Positions 37,155-47,757 of a DNA stretch of 64,000 nt are shown piece by piece (positions within the stretch are counted from its first letter, which is position 1; each line of letters opens with the position of its first letter). The stretch is from Amaricoccus sp. (GTDB taxonomy: Bacteria; Pseudomonadota; Alphaproteobacteria; Rhodobacterales; Rhodobacteraceae), in contig NZ_JAGOMQ010000019.1 of the NCBI RefSeq assembly GCF_017993425.1, positions 1 through 64,000 on the forward strand, read 5' to 3'. A program made the position numbers and the translations under genes. Under the pieces are notes generated by a model. The model saw only the letters and a list, made by a program, of their open reading frames with translations, did no database searches and was not told the DNA's origin.

Positions 37155-37270
37155 GTCCCACGCGCCCGCATGACTGACCATCGACCATCATACAAGCAGG
37201 CGGGCGCCCTGTCCATCGAGCCCCCCGAGTTTTTGCCGCAGTGCGGTAAACGGGCAAGGGCGCGGCGCGG

Positions 37271-38155
37271 ATGAGCCTTCTCCTGCAGGTGGTGGAGGTG
37301 GTCGCGCCGGTGTTCCTGATCCCGGCGATCGGCTATGGCTGGGTGCGCTGGCTCGGCTGGGGCTACGACGTCGAGTTCGTCAGCCGGCTGGCGATGACGC
37401 TGTCGCTGCCCTGCCTGGTCTTCATGGCGCTGATGCGGAGCCACGTGGAGCCGGCGCTGCTGCGCGACACGGTGCTGGCGGCGCTCGTCACCTATGTGCT
37501 CGTCGGCGGGGTGGTCTGGGGACTGCTGCGCGGGCTCGGGCTCGACATCCAGACGTTCTGGGCGCCGGTCACCTTCGGCAACACCGGCAATCTCGGGCTG
37601 CCGATCGCGCTCTTCGCCTTCGGGCAGACCGGGTTCGACATGGCGGTGGTGATCTTCGCGGTGATGGCGATCGTCTCCTTCACCTTCGGCGTGTGGGTGG
37701 TGGCGGGCGGCGGCAACCCGCTGACCGCGGTGCGCGAGCCGCTGGTCTGGGGGTCGGTGGCCGGGGCGGTGTTCCTCGCGACGGGCTGGAGCGTGCCGCC
37801 GGTGGTCGGGACCTCGCTCGACCTCGTCGGCCAGATGGCGATCCCGATGATGCTGATCACGCTCGGGGTGGCGATCTCGCGGCTGCAGCCGCGGGCGCTC
37901 GGGCGGGCCTTCTGGCTCTGCCTCGCCAAGCTCGCGATCTGCATCGCGGCGCCGCTGGCCGTCGGGCTCGCCTTCGGCCTGCCGAAGCTGCCGCTGGGGG
38001 TGCTGGTGCTGCAGGTCTCCACGCCGGTGGCGGTCACCTCCTACATGCTGGCCAACAAGTACAACGCCCGCCCCGACGAGGTGGCCGGGCTCGTCGTGGT
38101 CTCGACGCTCCTGTCGATCGTGGCGATCCCGGCGACGCTCGTCCCCTTCCTCTGA
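37271..38155 (+). CDS. AEC family transporter
   Basis: 294 residues with about ten hydrophobic segments (VVAPVFLIPAIGYGW, MTLSLPCLVFMALM, FGNTGNLGLPIALFAFG, SLDLVGQMAIPMMLITLGVAIS and others). The family moves malonate, auxin-like acids or other carboxylates out of the cell. The substrate is not deducible. The gene points towards the structured island that starts 15 bases after its stop. Confidence 0.85.
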   Translation: MSLLLQVVEVVAPVFLIPAIGYGWVRWLGWGYDVEFVSRLAMTLSLPCLVFMALMRSHVEPALLRDTVLAALVTYVLVGGVVWGLLRGLGLDIQTFWAPVTFGNTGNLGLPIALFAFGQTGFDMAVVIFAVMAIVSFTFGVWVVAGGGNPLTAVREPLVWGSVAGAVFLATGWSVPPVVGTSLDLVGQMAIPMMLITLGVAISRLQPRALGRAFWLCLAKLAICIAAPLAVGLAFGLPKLPLGVLVLQVSTPVAVTSYMLANKYNARPDEVAGLVVVSTLLSIVAIPATLVPFL

Positions 38156-38170
38156 GGGCGCGGGCTGCGG

Positions 38171-38254
38171 GGGTGTTCACGCGTGAACACTGGCTAAGCC
38201 ATTGATTTCGCGTGAGGGTGGGTTAACGGGGGGTGAATGTCCACACTGCGCGAC
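38171..38254 (+). repeat. Dispersed palindromic element, copy 2 (inverted relative to 12168-12250)
   Basis: Perfect 18-nt palindrome GTGTTCACGCGTGAACAC at 38173-38190, then CTAAGCCATTGATTT (38194-38208), GCGTGAG and CCACACTGCGCGAC (38241-38254). Order and spacing match copy 1. It lies between convergent genes, so it cannot be the promoter of either. Confidence 0.75.
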
Positions 38255-38601
38255 GATGGAGAGGAAGCCCGGCCCGAGGCTGGCCGCGACGCCGACGCCA
38301 GACGGATTTGACCCGTGGCAAATCCGTCCGCGATCGCCCCTGCGGGGGGCGAGCGCGTTGCCGCGCTCGCCGGGGCGATCACGGACGGATTGCGCGGTGC
38401 GTGGAAATCTGGACCCCCCACGGCCTCCGCGCCAATGCGCTCCGGCCGTCGGCGCGGCGAAAGCCGTGCTTTCGCCTGTCGCGCCGGGCCTCGCGGGCAA
38501 GCCCGCTTCGGTCGGTCGGTCGGCGCGCGCGCGCCCCGTGGATCCAGCAGAGCAGACAGGTGTCGTGCAGTGTGGTGAATGTCACGTCGGCGCGGGCGGG
38601 C
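38255..38601. other. Structured non-coding island in a convergent intergenic region
   Basis: No protein gene fits. It is bounded by an inverted repeat CCACACTGCRCGAC (38241-38254 and 38562-38575). A long hairpin has an outer 20-nt arm 38321-38340 pairing with 38372-38391 (19 of 20) and an inner 10-bp stem 38348-38357/38362-38371 with TTGC loop. A competing 10-bp hairpin (38301-38310 with 38319-38328) uses part of the same left arm. A further 8-bp hairpin is at 38456-38476. See findings. Confidence 0.7.
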
Positions 38602-39084
38602 TCAGTCCGGCGGGGCGTTCTCCACCGCCAGCACCTCGAGATCGGCCGGCCGGCCGCGCAGGGTCACGGTGACGACGTCGCCGGGGCGCGCGCCGGTCAG
38701 CGCCCGCGCCACCGGGGCGACGTAGGCGATCGTGCCGGCGGAGGGGTCGGCCTCGTCCTCTCCGACGATCGTCACGGTCCGCCGCTCGCCCTCGGGGTCG
38801 AGATAGGTGACGACGCTGCCGAACTGCGCCGCCGGATCGGCGGGATCGGGCGCGGTCGGCCGGGCCGTGGCGCGGCGGAGCGCCCAGTAGCGCAGGTCGC
38901 GCCGGAGCCGCGCCTGATGGGTCTCGTCGGGCCCGGCGGCAAGCGCCGCCTCGATCCCGGCGACCTTCGCCTCGATCCCGCGCAGTCCGCGCTCCGTCAC
39001 CAGGTTCGGCGCCGCGCTGACCGGCAGCTCCGGCAGCGCCTCGGGGCGGTCCCCGTCGTCTTCCTTCACGAAGGCCCGGCTCAC
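38602..39084 (-). CDS. GreA/GreB family protein
   Basis: 160 residues: an N-terminal helical part (LVTERGLRGIEAKVAGIEAALA, ARLRRDLRYWALRRATARP) and a GreA/B-like C-terminal fold (GSVVTYLDPEGERRTVTIVGEDEADPSAGTIAYVAPVARAL). Rnk-like and Gre-like members of this family are common in Rhodobacterales in addition to canonical GreA. It may act on RNA polymerase pausing, but the acidic tip of the coiled coil typical for GreA cleavage activity is not obvious. Confidence 0.85.
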   Translation of the reverse strand: MSRAFVKEDDGDRPEALPELPVSAAPNLVTERGLRGIEAKVAGIEAALAAGPDETHQARLRRDLRYWALRRATARPTAPDPADPAAQFGSVVTYLDPEGERRTVTIVGEDEADPSAGTIAYVAPVARALTGARPGDVVTVTLRGRPADLEVLAVENAPPD

Positions 39085-39296
39085 GATCCTCTCCTTCCGC
39101 GTCGCTCGGGCGGGAGGTAGGCGCCGTCACGTCCGCCCGCAATCCTCGTGTCGCTCGGAGGGGCAGTGCGGCGAGGTCTTCTCGAAGACGTCCGCCCCGG
39201 AGACACGAGGTCTTGGACTCGGCCGCCAAGGCTCGCGTTCAGGAGCGTGAGGCTCGCGGCCGCAGCCGCGCTCCGTCACGCGCGAAGGTCAAAGGA

Positions 39297-39321
39297 AACG
39301 GGGGGCGCGAGGCCCCCCGTT
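39297..39321 (-). terminator. Terminator of groESL
   Basis: A 10-bp stem AACGGGGGGC/GCCCCCCGTT with a GCGAG loop, 26 bases past the groEL stop. On the minus strand it is followed by a T-rich tract (TCCTTT). It closes the groESL transcript. Confidence 0.75.
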
Positions 39322-39347
39322 CCGTCGTCATGGCCTGAAGGCCGGGA

Positions 39348-41036
<1,689 letters not shown>

Positions 41037-41351
41037 TCAGGCGGCCTTGGCCTTGGCGGCGCCGGCGGAGATCGTGCCGAGGATGTCGCTCTCCTTCATG
41101 ATCAGGTAGTCCTCGCCGTCGAGCTTGACCTCGGTGCCGGACCACTTGCCGAAGAGGATGCGGTCGCCCGCCTTGACCGACATCGGGATCAGCTCGCCCG
41201 AGTCCTTGCGCGCGCCCTCGCCGACGGCGACGACCTCGCCCTCGGACGGCTTCTCCTTGGCGGTGTCGGGGATGATGAGGCCGCCCTTGGTCTTTTCCTC
41301 GCCTTCGATGCGGCGGACGAGCACGCGGTCGTGCAGGGGGGTGAAGTTCAT
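41037..41351 (-). CDS. groES: Co-chaperonin GroES
   Basis: 104 residues. [30 protein letters not shown] includes the mobile loop that contacts GroEL. The C-terminal tail (GAAKAKAA) is a little longer than usual. First gene of groESL, under the CIRCE element. Confidence 0.97.
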   Translation of the reverse strand: MNFTPLHDRVLVRRIEGEEKTKGGLIIPDTAKEKPSEGEVVAVGEGARKDSGELIPMSVKAGDRILFGKWSGTEVKLDGEDYLIMKESDILGTISAGAAKAKAA

Positions 41352-41405
41352 GGAGTTCCCTCCTCGGGTTCTGGCGTTCCAAACCTGTCGGCGGCGCGGG
41401 TGTCG

Positions 41406-41432
41406 TTAGCACTCGCCGCCGATGAGTGCCAA
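41406..41432. promoter_or_regulatory. CIRCE element (HrcA operator)
   Basis: TTAGCACTC, nine bases, GAGTGCCAA: the inverted repeat of the CIRCE consensus with one mismatch in the right arm. It lies 55-81 bases upstream of the groES start. HrcA would repress groESL until heat stress. hrcA itself is not in the window. Confidence 0.93.
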
Positions 41433-41503
41433 CGTGCGCGCTAGGTATTGAGCGCCCCCCCGCCTGTCAAGGGACGAGGTTGCTCGCGCAACGATCTCCG
41501 GGA

Positions 41504-42211
41504 TCAGTTGGCCGCGGAAAGGCCGAGCGCGAGGCCGACGACGCGGCCGCCCGCGCCGGTGTAGATCGCCGTCTGCGCCTTCGCGCCGCCGGCCGCGTCC
41601 GGAACGCCGACCGCGTAATGGACGTGGCCGCGGGGCCCGGGTTTCGCCTCGCCGAGCGAGGCGCGCAGCTCGGCGAGGCGCGCGCCCGGGCCGGGAATGC
41701 CGGCCTCGACGCCGTCGAGCGCCGCGGGCGCCGGCGGGCAGGTCCCCGCGCCGCGCTCGTCCTGCGGCTCGACGGCGATGCGGGTGAGGGGCTGGGCGTC
41801 GGTGGCGCCGTCGGCGATGAACCAGAAGATCGCGGGCCTGCCGCCGGCCGCGCCAGCGAAGCAGAGCCAGGCCGCGGGCGCGCCCTCCGGCCCGCCCTGG
41901 TCGAGCTTCCCGCCGAAGGCGCGCGCCACCTCGGCGAGCGTGCTCTCGCCCAGCGTCCAGTCCATGCCGCCAGCGCGGATCCCGGCGAAGAGCGGCGCGC
42001 CGGGCGCGGCCGCGGCCGGCGGAAGCTGCGGGACGGCGTCCGCCGGGGTGAGCCGCTCCGGCGCGGGGGCCGGCTTCGCCACGGCGCCCGGACGCGCGGC
42101 GGCGGCGGGTTGCGTCTCCGTCCCGGCTCCCGCCTGCGGCGTCGTCTGGGCCGGCGCGAGTCCCGCCGTCACGAGCAGCAGCGCGGCCCCTGCGATCACG
42201 CCCTTCGTCAT
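41504..42211 (-). CDS. Secreted alanine/proline-rich protein of unknown function
   Basis: 235 residues from ATG 42211. Signal peptide (GVIAGAALLLVTAGLAPAQ), a low-complexity Ala/Pro linker (about 25-75), then a compact domain with two cysteines (AAWLCFAGAAGGRPAIFW, GAGTCPPAPAALDGV). No family recognised. Codon use fits the genome. Divergent from leuB. Confidence 0.65.
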   Translation of the reverse strand: MTKGVIAGAALLLVTAGLAPAQTTPQAGAGTETQPAAAARPGAVAKPAPAPERLTPADAVPQLPPAAAAPGAPLFAGIRAGGMDWTLGESTLAEVARAFGGKLDQGGPEGAPAAWLCFAGAAGGRPAIFWFIADGATDAQPLTRIAVEPQDERGAGTCPPAPAALDGVEAGIPGPGARLAELRASLGEAKPGPRGHVHYAVGVPDAAGGAKAQTAIYTGAGGRVVGLALGLSAAN

Positions 42212-42367
42212 CCTTCGCCTCCCGAAAGAAGTCGTGCCGCTCCGTCGCATATCCCGCCGCGGCCGACCAGCCGCTTTCGACGCGCCCGCCCTGCGCCCGC
42301 CCGGGGGCGGCTTGACCGGGACGCCCGCCGCGGCTAGGCCGCGGTCGAAAACCGCGAGGACCCTCCC

Positions 42368-43480
42368 GTGACCAACCGCAGCCTTCTCATCCTGCCCGGC
42401 GACGGGATCGGCCCCGAGGTGATGCGCGAGGTGCGCCGCATCGTCGACTGGATGGGCGAGAGGCGCGGCCTCGGCTTCGACGTCGAGGAGGACCTCGTCG
42501 GCGGCTGCGCCTACGACGCCCACGGCGCGGCGATCTCCGACGCCACCATGGCGCGCGCGCTCGAGGTCGACGCGGTGATGCTCGGCGCCGTCGGCGGGCC
42601 GAAGTGGGACGGCGTGCCCTACGACGTCCGTCCCGAGGCGGGGCTCCTGCGCCTGCGCAAGGACATGGAGCTCTTCGCGAACCTCCGCCCGGCCAAGTGC
42701 TTCGACGCGCTGGCCGACTTCTCCTCGCTGAAGCGCGAGCTGGTCGAGGGTCTCGACATCCTGATCGTGCGCGAGCTGACCGGGGGCGTCTACTTCGGCG
42801 AGCCGAAGACGATCACCGACCTCGGCAACGGCCAGAAGCGCGCCATCGACACGCAGGTCTACGACACCTTCGAGATCGAGCGCATCGCCGCCGTCGCCTT
42901 CGAGCTGGCCCGCGTGCGGCAGAACCGCGTCTGCTCCATGGAGAAGCGCAACGTGATGAAGTCGGGCGTCCTCTGGAACGAGGTCGTCACCGCCACCCAC
43001 AAGGCGCGCTTCGCCGACGTCGAGCTCAGCCACATGCTCGCCGACGCCGGCGGCATGCAGCTGGTGCGCGCGCCGAAGCAATTCGACGTGATCGTCACCG
43101 ACAACCTCTTCGGCGACATGCTCTCCGACGTCGCCGCCATGCTGACCGGCTCGCTCGGGATGCTGCCCTCCGCGTCGCTCGGCGCGCCCGACCCCAAGAC
43201 GGGCCGCCGCCGCGCCATGTACGAGCCGGTCCACGGCTCCGCCCCCGACATCGCCGGCCAGAGGAAGGCCAACCCGATCGCCTGCATCCTCTCCTTCGCC
43301 ATGGCGCTCCGCTACTCCTTCGACGCCGGCGCCGAGGCGGACCTCCTCGAGGCGGCGGTCGAGAGGGTGCTGGCCGACGGCGTGCGCACCCCCGACATCA
43401 TGGGCGACAGCGGCGGCACGCCGGCCACGACCATCCAGATGGGCGACGCCATCCTCGCAGCCCTCGACGCCAGCCTGTGA
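42368..43480 (+). CDS. leuB: 3-isopropylmalate dehydrogenase
   Basis: 370 residues from a GTG start with a GAGGA site. Key segments: [54 protein letters not shown], the metal site [11 protein letters not shown] and the NAD loop [20 protein letters not shown]. It oxidatively decarboxylates 3-isopropylmalate in leucine synthesis. The next gene starts 10 bases later. Confidence 0.96.
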   Translation: MTNRSLLILPGDGIGPEVMREVRRIVDWMGERRGLGFDVEEDLVGGCAYDAHGAAISDATMARALEVDAVMLGAVGGPKWDGVPYDVRPEAGLLRLRKDMELFANLRPAKCFDALADFSSLKRELVEGLDILIVRELTGGVYFGEPKTITDLGNGQKRAIDTQVYDTFEIERIAAVAFELARVRQNRVCSMEKRNVMKSGVLWNEVVTATHKARFADVELSHMLADAGGMQLVRAPKQFDVIVTDNLFGDMLSDVAAMLTGSLGMLPSASLGAPDPKTGRRRAMYEPVHGSAPDIAGQRKANPIACILSFAMALRYSFDAGAEADLLEAAVERVLADGVRTPDIMGDSGGTPATTIQMGDAILAALDASL

Positions 43481-43490
43481 CCGTGGCGCG

Positions 43491-44492
43491 ATGAGGGCGC
43501 CCGCGGCCCCGCGCAGCGCCAACACCCGGGGGGCGCTGTTCGCGCTCGCCGCCTTCGCGATCTACTCGACCCACGACGTGGTGGTGAAGACGCTCGGCGG
43601 GACCTACTCGCCGTTCCAGCTGGTGTTCTTCTCGACGCTCTTCGGTTTCCCCATCGTCACCGTCATGCTGATGCGCGACCGCGAGGAGGCGAACCTGCGG
43701 CCGCGGCGGCCGCTCTGGACCGGGATGCGCACCGCCTCGGCGATGATCACCACCTCCTGCGCCTTCTACGCCTTCTCGGTGCTGCCGATGGCGCAGACCT
43801 ATGCGATCATCTTCGCCGCGCCGCTCCTGATCACCATCCTGGCGATCCCGATCCTCGGCGAGAGCGTCGGCTGGCGGCGCGGGCTCGCCGTGGCCGTGGG
43901 GCTCGTCGGCGTCGTCGTCGTGCTGCAACCGGGCACGACCGCCTTCTCGCCCGGGCACCTCGCCGCTCTGGCCGCGGCGATCTTCTCCGCCGTCGCCGCG
44001 GTCATCATCCGCAAGATCGGCGGCGAGGAGCGCAGCGCCGTGCTGCTCCTCTACCCGATGATGGCGAACTTCCTGGTCATGGCCTGCGCCATGCCCCTCG
44101 TCTACCGGCCGATGCCGGCGCTGCACCTCGGCGGCATGGCGACGATCGCGGCGCTGGGGTTCTGCGGCGCGATGTGCCACATCGCCGCCTATCGCCGCGG
44201 CCGCGCCGTGGTGGTGGCGCCGATGCAATACTCGCAGATCCTGTGGGCGGCGCTCTACGGGGCGCTGTTCTTCGGCGAGACCCCCGACCGCCACACCGCG
44301 ATCGGCGCCGCGATCATCATCGCCTCCGGCCTCTATGTCGTGCTGCGCGAGGAGCGGCCGAACGTCTCCCGCCACCGGCCGGTGCTGCGGACGATGACGC
44401 GCTCGGTCGCCGGGACCTACCCGCGGATCGGCGCCCTCTTCCGGCTGGCCGCGGACGACGACGCCGACGGCCCGCCGGACGGAAAGGGCTGA
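43491..44492 (+). CDS. EamA/DMT family transporter
   Basis: 333 residues with ten predicted transmembrane helices in two EamA halves (LFALAAFAIYSTHDVVVKTL, MTAS-like AMITTSCAFYAFSVLPMAQTYAIIF, then ALGFCGAMCHIAAYRRG, VVAPMQYSQILWAALYGALFFGE). A charged tail of about 45 residues follows. Probably an exporter of small metabolites; substrate unknown. Close to leuB, possibly co-transcribed. Confidence 0.85.
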   Translation: MRAPAAPRSANTRGALFALAAFAIYSTHDVVVKTLGGTYSPFQLVFFSTLFGFPIVTVMLMRDREEANLRPRRPLWTGMRTASAMITTSCAFYAFSVLPMAQTYAIIFAAPLLITILAIPILGESVGWRRGLAVAVGLVGVVVVLQPGTTAFSPGHLAALAAAIFSAVAAVIIRKIGGEERSAVLLLYPMMANFLVMACAMPLVYRPMPALHLGGMATIAALGFCGAMCHIAAYRRGRAVVVAPMQYSQILWAALYGALFFGETPDRHTAIGAAIIIASGLYVVLREERPNVSRHRPVLRTMTRSVAGTYPRIGALFRLAADDDADGPPDGKG

Positions 44493-44592
44493 CGGCCGCC
44501 TCATCCGCCGGCTGCTCGCCTCGCCCCGAGGTCGGGCGCACTGGTCCGGCGCAACCGCCACCGCGAAGGGTCGGCCGGCCGGGGCGAGCGCC

Positions 44593-45093
44593 TCAGTCCC
44601 GCGGCCGGCGGCGGCGGGGCGGCGGGTCGTAGTCGTCGCGCTCGTAGTCCTCGTCGCGCCGCCGCCGGCGGTTGCGGCGGCTCCGGCGGAACATCGTGAC
44701 CGCGGTCAGCAGCCCGGCCGCGGCCGCGACGAGCCCTCCGCCCCCGCGGATCGCGATCGGCGCCGCGCTGAGCAGCGCCGCCTGCACCATGCGCTGGTCC
44801 TGCTGCTGCTGCCGCGCAAGCCGCGCGGCGTGCCGGCGCGCCTCGGCCCGCATGAGGACCAGGACGACGACGACCCCGAGGGCGGAGACGCCGGCCATGA
44901 TCCCGAGCGCCGGCAGCGTGCCGAGGCGCTGCGCCAGCGCGACCGTGGCGAGCGCCAGCAGAAACACCAGCGTCATCAACGCGAACACGGCGAGCAGGAC
45001 GACATGGGTCGCCCGGAGCCGCGCATGGTCGCCATAGAGATGCAGGCGGCGGGCCGCCGCCGCCTGCAGGAGGCGCAACGCCTGGAGGAGCAT
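44593..45093 (-). CDS. Two-helix membrane protein (holin-superfamily-like)
   Basis: 166 residues from ATG 45093. Two helices (VVLLAVFALMTLVFLLALATVAL, LPALGIMAGVSALGVVVVLVLM), a QQQQDQRM turn, a third hydrophobic stretch and a very basic/acidic tail (RRNRRRRRDEDYERDDYD). Its start overlaps the stop of the DUF883-like gene by one base. This pair is common in proteobacteria (YqjD/YqjE-type) and is linked to membrane-associated ribosomes or stress. Confidence 0.7.
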   Translation of the reverse strand: MLLQALRLLQAAAARRLHLYGDHARLRATHVVLLAVFALMTLVFLLALATVALAQRLGTLPALGIMAGVSALGVVVVLVLMRAEARRHAARLARQQQQDQRMVQAALLSAAPIAIRGGGGLVAAAAGLLTAVTMFRRSRRNRRRRRDEDYERDDYDPPPRRRRPRD

Positions 45094-45398
45094 CAGCGCC
45101 GGAGGATCAGGCCGAGGACGAACCCCGCGAGCGCCGCGAAGCCGAGGCTCCGCCACGGGTTGGCGCGGGCCTCCGCGGCGATGTCCTCCTCGTAGCGCTT
45201 CAGCTCCGCGCCGAGATCGCCGGCGAGGCTCCTCGCGCGCTCGACGGCGGCGGCCTCGGTCGACTTCAGCCGCTCGCCCAGCGCGCGCACCTCGGATTTC
45301 AGGGCCGCAAGCTCCTCGGACAAGGCGTCTCCTCCTTCGCTGGTCGTTTTGGTCGTCTCAGTGGCTTCGGTGTCTTCGGCTCGGGCTCGTGCCGCCAT
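45093..45398 (-). CDS. DUF883 / ElaB-YqjD-like protein
   Basis: 101 residues from ATG 45398. A helical, charged middle (EELAALKSEVRALGERLKSTEAAAVERA) is followed by RANPWRSLGFAALAGFVLGLILRR, the C-terminal glycine-zipper membrane tail characteristic of ElaB/YqjD. Such proteins tether ribosomes to the inner membrane in stationary phase in E. coli. Coupled to the downstream membrane protein. Confidence 0.8.
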   Translation of the reverse strand: MAARARAEDTEATETTKTTSEGGDALSEELAALKSEVRALGERLKSTEAAAVERARSLAGDLGAELKRYEEDIAAEARANPWRSLGFAALAGFVLGLILRR

Positions 45399-45456
45399 GT
45401 CTCGGGGCCTCCGTGGGGTCTCGCTGACGCATGAGCTAGCAGGCCGCAGCCTGAGG

Positions 45457-46128
45457 TCAATTCGTCTCGTCGCCGCCGCCACGGGCGAACTCCGGCGGAA
45501 TGCGGCGGTGGATCCAGGCGCCGAGCGGGATGGTGACCAGCCACGACAGGAGCGCCAGCGTCGGATCGACGAAGGCGAGCGGCAGCGACGCCAGCATGAC
45601 GACGACCGGCATTCCCGCGGCGACGTAGCCGAAGCGCACGGCCTCGGGCGAGAAGCCGACGCGGGTATGCCCGCCCCGCACCGCCACGGCGTAGAGCGCC
45701 ACCTCCAGCCCGCTGATGATCGCCATGCAGACGGCGAAGACCACGAAGCCCACCGGGTTGTCCTCGTGCTCGCTGATCATCGCCACCGCGTAGGGCATGA
45801 AGGCGACGAAGGCGAGATAGAGCAGGTTGATGGAGATGAGCGTGCGGTCGATGCTGCGCAGGCTGGCGAAGAAGTCGTGGTGCGCGAGCCAGTAGCGCCC
45901 GAGCAGCAGGAAGCCGAGGAAGAAGCCGAAGATGTGCGGCCAGGACGCGAGGATCGCGGCGAGGAGCGCCCGGGGATCGGCGGTCTCGATCTCGGGCGGC
46001 GAGAGCTCGACCACGAGCAGCGTCATGGCGATGGCGTAGACCGCGTCCGAGAAGAACGAGACCCGGTCGAACTCGAGGCCGGGGCCCTCGCGCCGGTAGC
46101 TTCCGGGCGGCGGGGGCGGGCGGGTCAT
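45457..46128 (-). CDS. TMEM175-family potassium channel-like protein
   Basis: 223 residues from ATG 46128, which overlaps the upstream esterase stop (ATGA). Six hydrophobic segments; the first carries the signature FSDAVYAIAMTLLVVEL (FSD...A.A), which lines the pore in this family. Bacterial TMEM175 proteins are tetrameric K+ channels. The coupling to an esterase gene is unexplained. Confidence 0.85.
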   Translation of the reverse strand: MTRPPPPPGSYRREGPGLEFDRVSFFSDAVYAIAMTLLVVELSPPEIETADPRALLAAILASWPHIFGFFLGFLLLGRYWLAHHDFFASLRSIDRTLISINLLYLAFVAFMPYAVAMISEHEDNPVGFVVFAVCMAIISGLEVALYAVAVRGGHTRVGFSPEAVRFGYVAAGMPVVVMLASLPLAFVDPTLALLSWLVTIPLGAWIHRRIPPEFARGGGDETN

Positions 46129-47228
46129 CCCGCGAGCCGCGCGTCGAGGAAGGCGGCGATCTCGGCGAAGGCCTCGGCCGTCTCGGGCACGAAGGGCTCG
46201 AGAAACTGGGCGTGGCTCTGGCCCTCGAGGACCTGCAGCGCCGCGTCGACGCCGGCGGCGCGCAGCCGGCGATGGACGCGGACGGCGTCGCTGAGCAGGA
46301 GGTCGCGCGTCCCGCTGGTGACGATCGCCGGCGGCAGCCCGACGAGGTCGCCGAAGAGCGGCGAGATCAGCGGATCCGCGAGGCTCCGGCCCCCGGCGTA
46401 GAGGGGCGCGGCCGCGCCGACCCAGCCGGTGGCGGCGACGAGCACGTTGTCGACGAAGGCGTTGGCGGCGAGGCTGTCGCCCGCGCCGGTCAGGTCGGCC
46501 CAGGGCGTCCCGGCGGCGATGGCGGCGGGGAGGGGGCCGCCCTCGGCCTTCATCCGCAGCATCAGCGCCAGCGTCAGCCCGCCGCCGGCGGACGATCCGA
46601 AGACCGCCATCGTCCGGGGATCGCGTTCCCCGGCGAGCGCGCGCCAGACCGCCGCCGCGTCGTCGAGCGCGGCGGGGAAGGGATGGTCGGGGGCCATGCG
46701 GTAGTCGACCGAGACGACCTCCGCGCCCGCGAGGCCCGCCATCAGCATGGCCTCGCCCGCCCCGGCCTCGCCGGGGAAGAGCACGTAGCCGCCGCCATGC
46801 AGGTGCAGGAGCAGCCGGCCGGCCCAGGCGGGGGCGACGGCCGGCGGGCGGATGCGGAAGACCGGGACGCCGGCGATCGTGTCGGCGGCGACGGCGAGGC
46901 CATAGCTCGATTTCAGCCGGGCGATGTCCGGCGCGGCGGCCTCGGCCGAGGCGGCGGCCATGGCGCGCCAGCCGGCGGCGTCGGCCGGGATCGCGTCCCA
47001 TCCGGGCGCGAGCGGGCGGGCGATCACCGCCTGCAGCTCCGGGCTGACGTCCGTGGGCGTCGGCAACGGCCGCGCCGGGACGATCCGGCCCCCGGCCGGC
47101 GCGGTCGGGTCCGCCGCAGCGGGCAGGCTCTCGGCCACGGCCGCGCCCGCCACGGTCGCGGCCGCCGCGGCGAGGGCGGCCCGGCGCGACAGGGAGGTCC
47201 GGAATTCGCCCACGTGCGAAGAGGTCAT
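46125..47228 (-). CDS. Exported alpha/beta hydrolase (HSL-type esterase)
   Basis: 367 residues from ATG 47228. A twin-arginine signal (SLSRRAALAAAAATVAGAAVAE) is followed by an HSL-family hydrolase: HLHGGGYVLF oxyanion box, YRMAPDHPFPAALDD, nucleophile Ser in FGSSAGGG, Asp in GTRDLLLSD and His in GQSHAQFL. Expected to hydrolyse short esters outside the cytoplasm. Operonic with the TMEM175 gene. Confidence 0.85.
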   Translation of the reverse strand: MTSSHVGEFRTSLSRRAALAAAAATVAGAAVAESLPAAADPTAPAGGRIVPARPLPTPTDVSPELQAVIARPLAPGWDAIPADAAGWRAMAAASAEAAAPDIARLKSSYGLAVAADTIAGVPVFRIRPPAVAPAWAGRLLLHLHGGGYVLFPGEAGAGEAMLMAGLAGAEVVSVDYRMAPDHPFPAALDDAAAVWRALAGERDPRTMAVFGSSAGGGLTLALMLRMKAEGGPLPAAIAAGTPWADLTGAGDSLAANAFVDNVLVAATGWVGAAAPLYAGGRSLADPLISPLFGDLVGLPPAIVTSGTRDLLLSDAVRVHRRLRAAGVDAALQVLEGQSHAQFLEPFVPETAEAFAEIAAFLDARLAG

Positions 47229-47464
47229 GCCGTTTATATCATTCAATAAAGACAGAATTCTGGTTTAGCGGAGCCTTGCCGGACCCGGGGGGGGGACGGG
47301 CCTTCGGGATGGGGGATCAAGGCGACTCTCTCCGTCATCGCGAGCGCTACGGAGCCTGTCACGAATCGGCGGCCGCGTCACGACGGGACCGGCGCCGGCA
47401 CGGGAGTCGCGTCAAGGGTTTCGGCCCGGGCGAGGCGGCGCGCCGCGCGCCCGGGCCGTGAGGA

Positions 47465-47650
47465 TCAGCTGGCGTTGGGGCCGCGCAGGATGCGGATCTT
47501 CTCGCGCACCTTGCGCCACTGCTCGGCCTCGTCCCCAGCGCCCCGGGCCTCGCAGTCGCGCGCCTTCTGGGCGGCCTCGTATTCGGCCCTGTCGCCGCTC
47601 GCCGCATAGAGCCGGCGGGCGTAGTCGTCGATCTGAACCGGGATGTTCAC
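47465..47650 (-). CDS. Small conserved-looking soluble protein
   Basis: 61 residues from GTG 47650, with GGAGG nine bases upstream. Sequence IDDYARRLYAASGDRAEYEAAQKARDCEARG, then WRKVREKIRILRG, is a plausible helical protein. Family not recognised; similar small proteins occur in Rhodobacterales. Divergent from dnaE2. Confidence 0.6.
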   Translation of the reverse strand: MNIPVQIDDYARRLYAASGDRAEYEAAQKARDCEARGAGDEAEQWRKVREKIRILRGPNAS

Positions 47651-47757
47651 GATTTATCCTCCCCCACGGTCGGTCGGGGTGGTACCCTAACACGATTCGC
47701 ACCTCATGGCGCCGCTGAACGGCGCCGCGATGACGCAGCCGTTACCGACCCGCGACC

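Noticed and set aside
38240..38580. CRISPR-like repeats in the structured island
   Set aside because: Inverted rather than regularly spaced direct repeats, no spacers and no cas genes.
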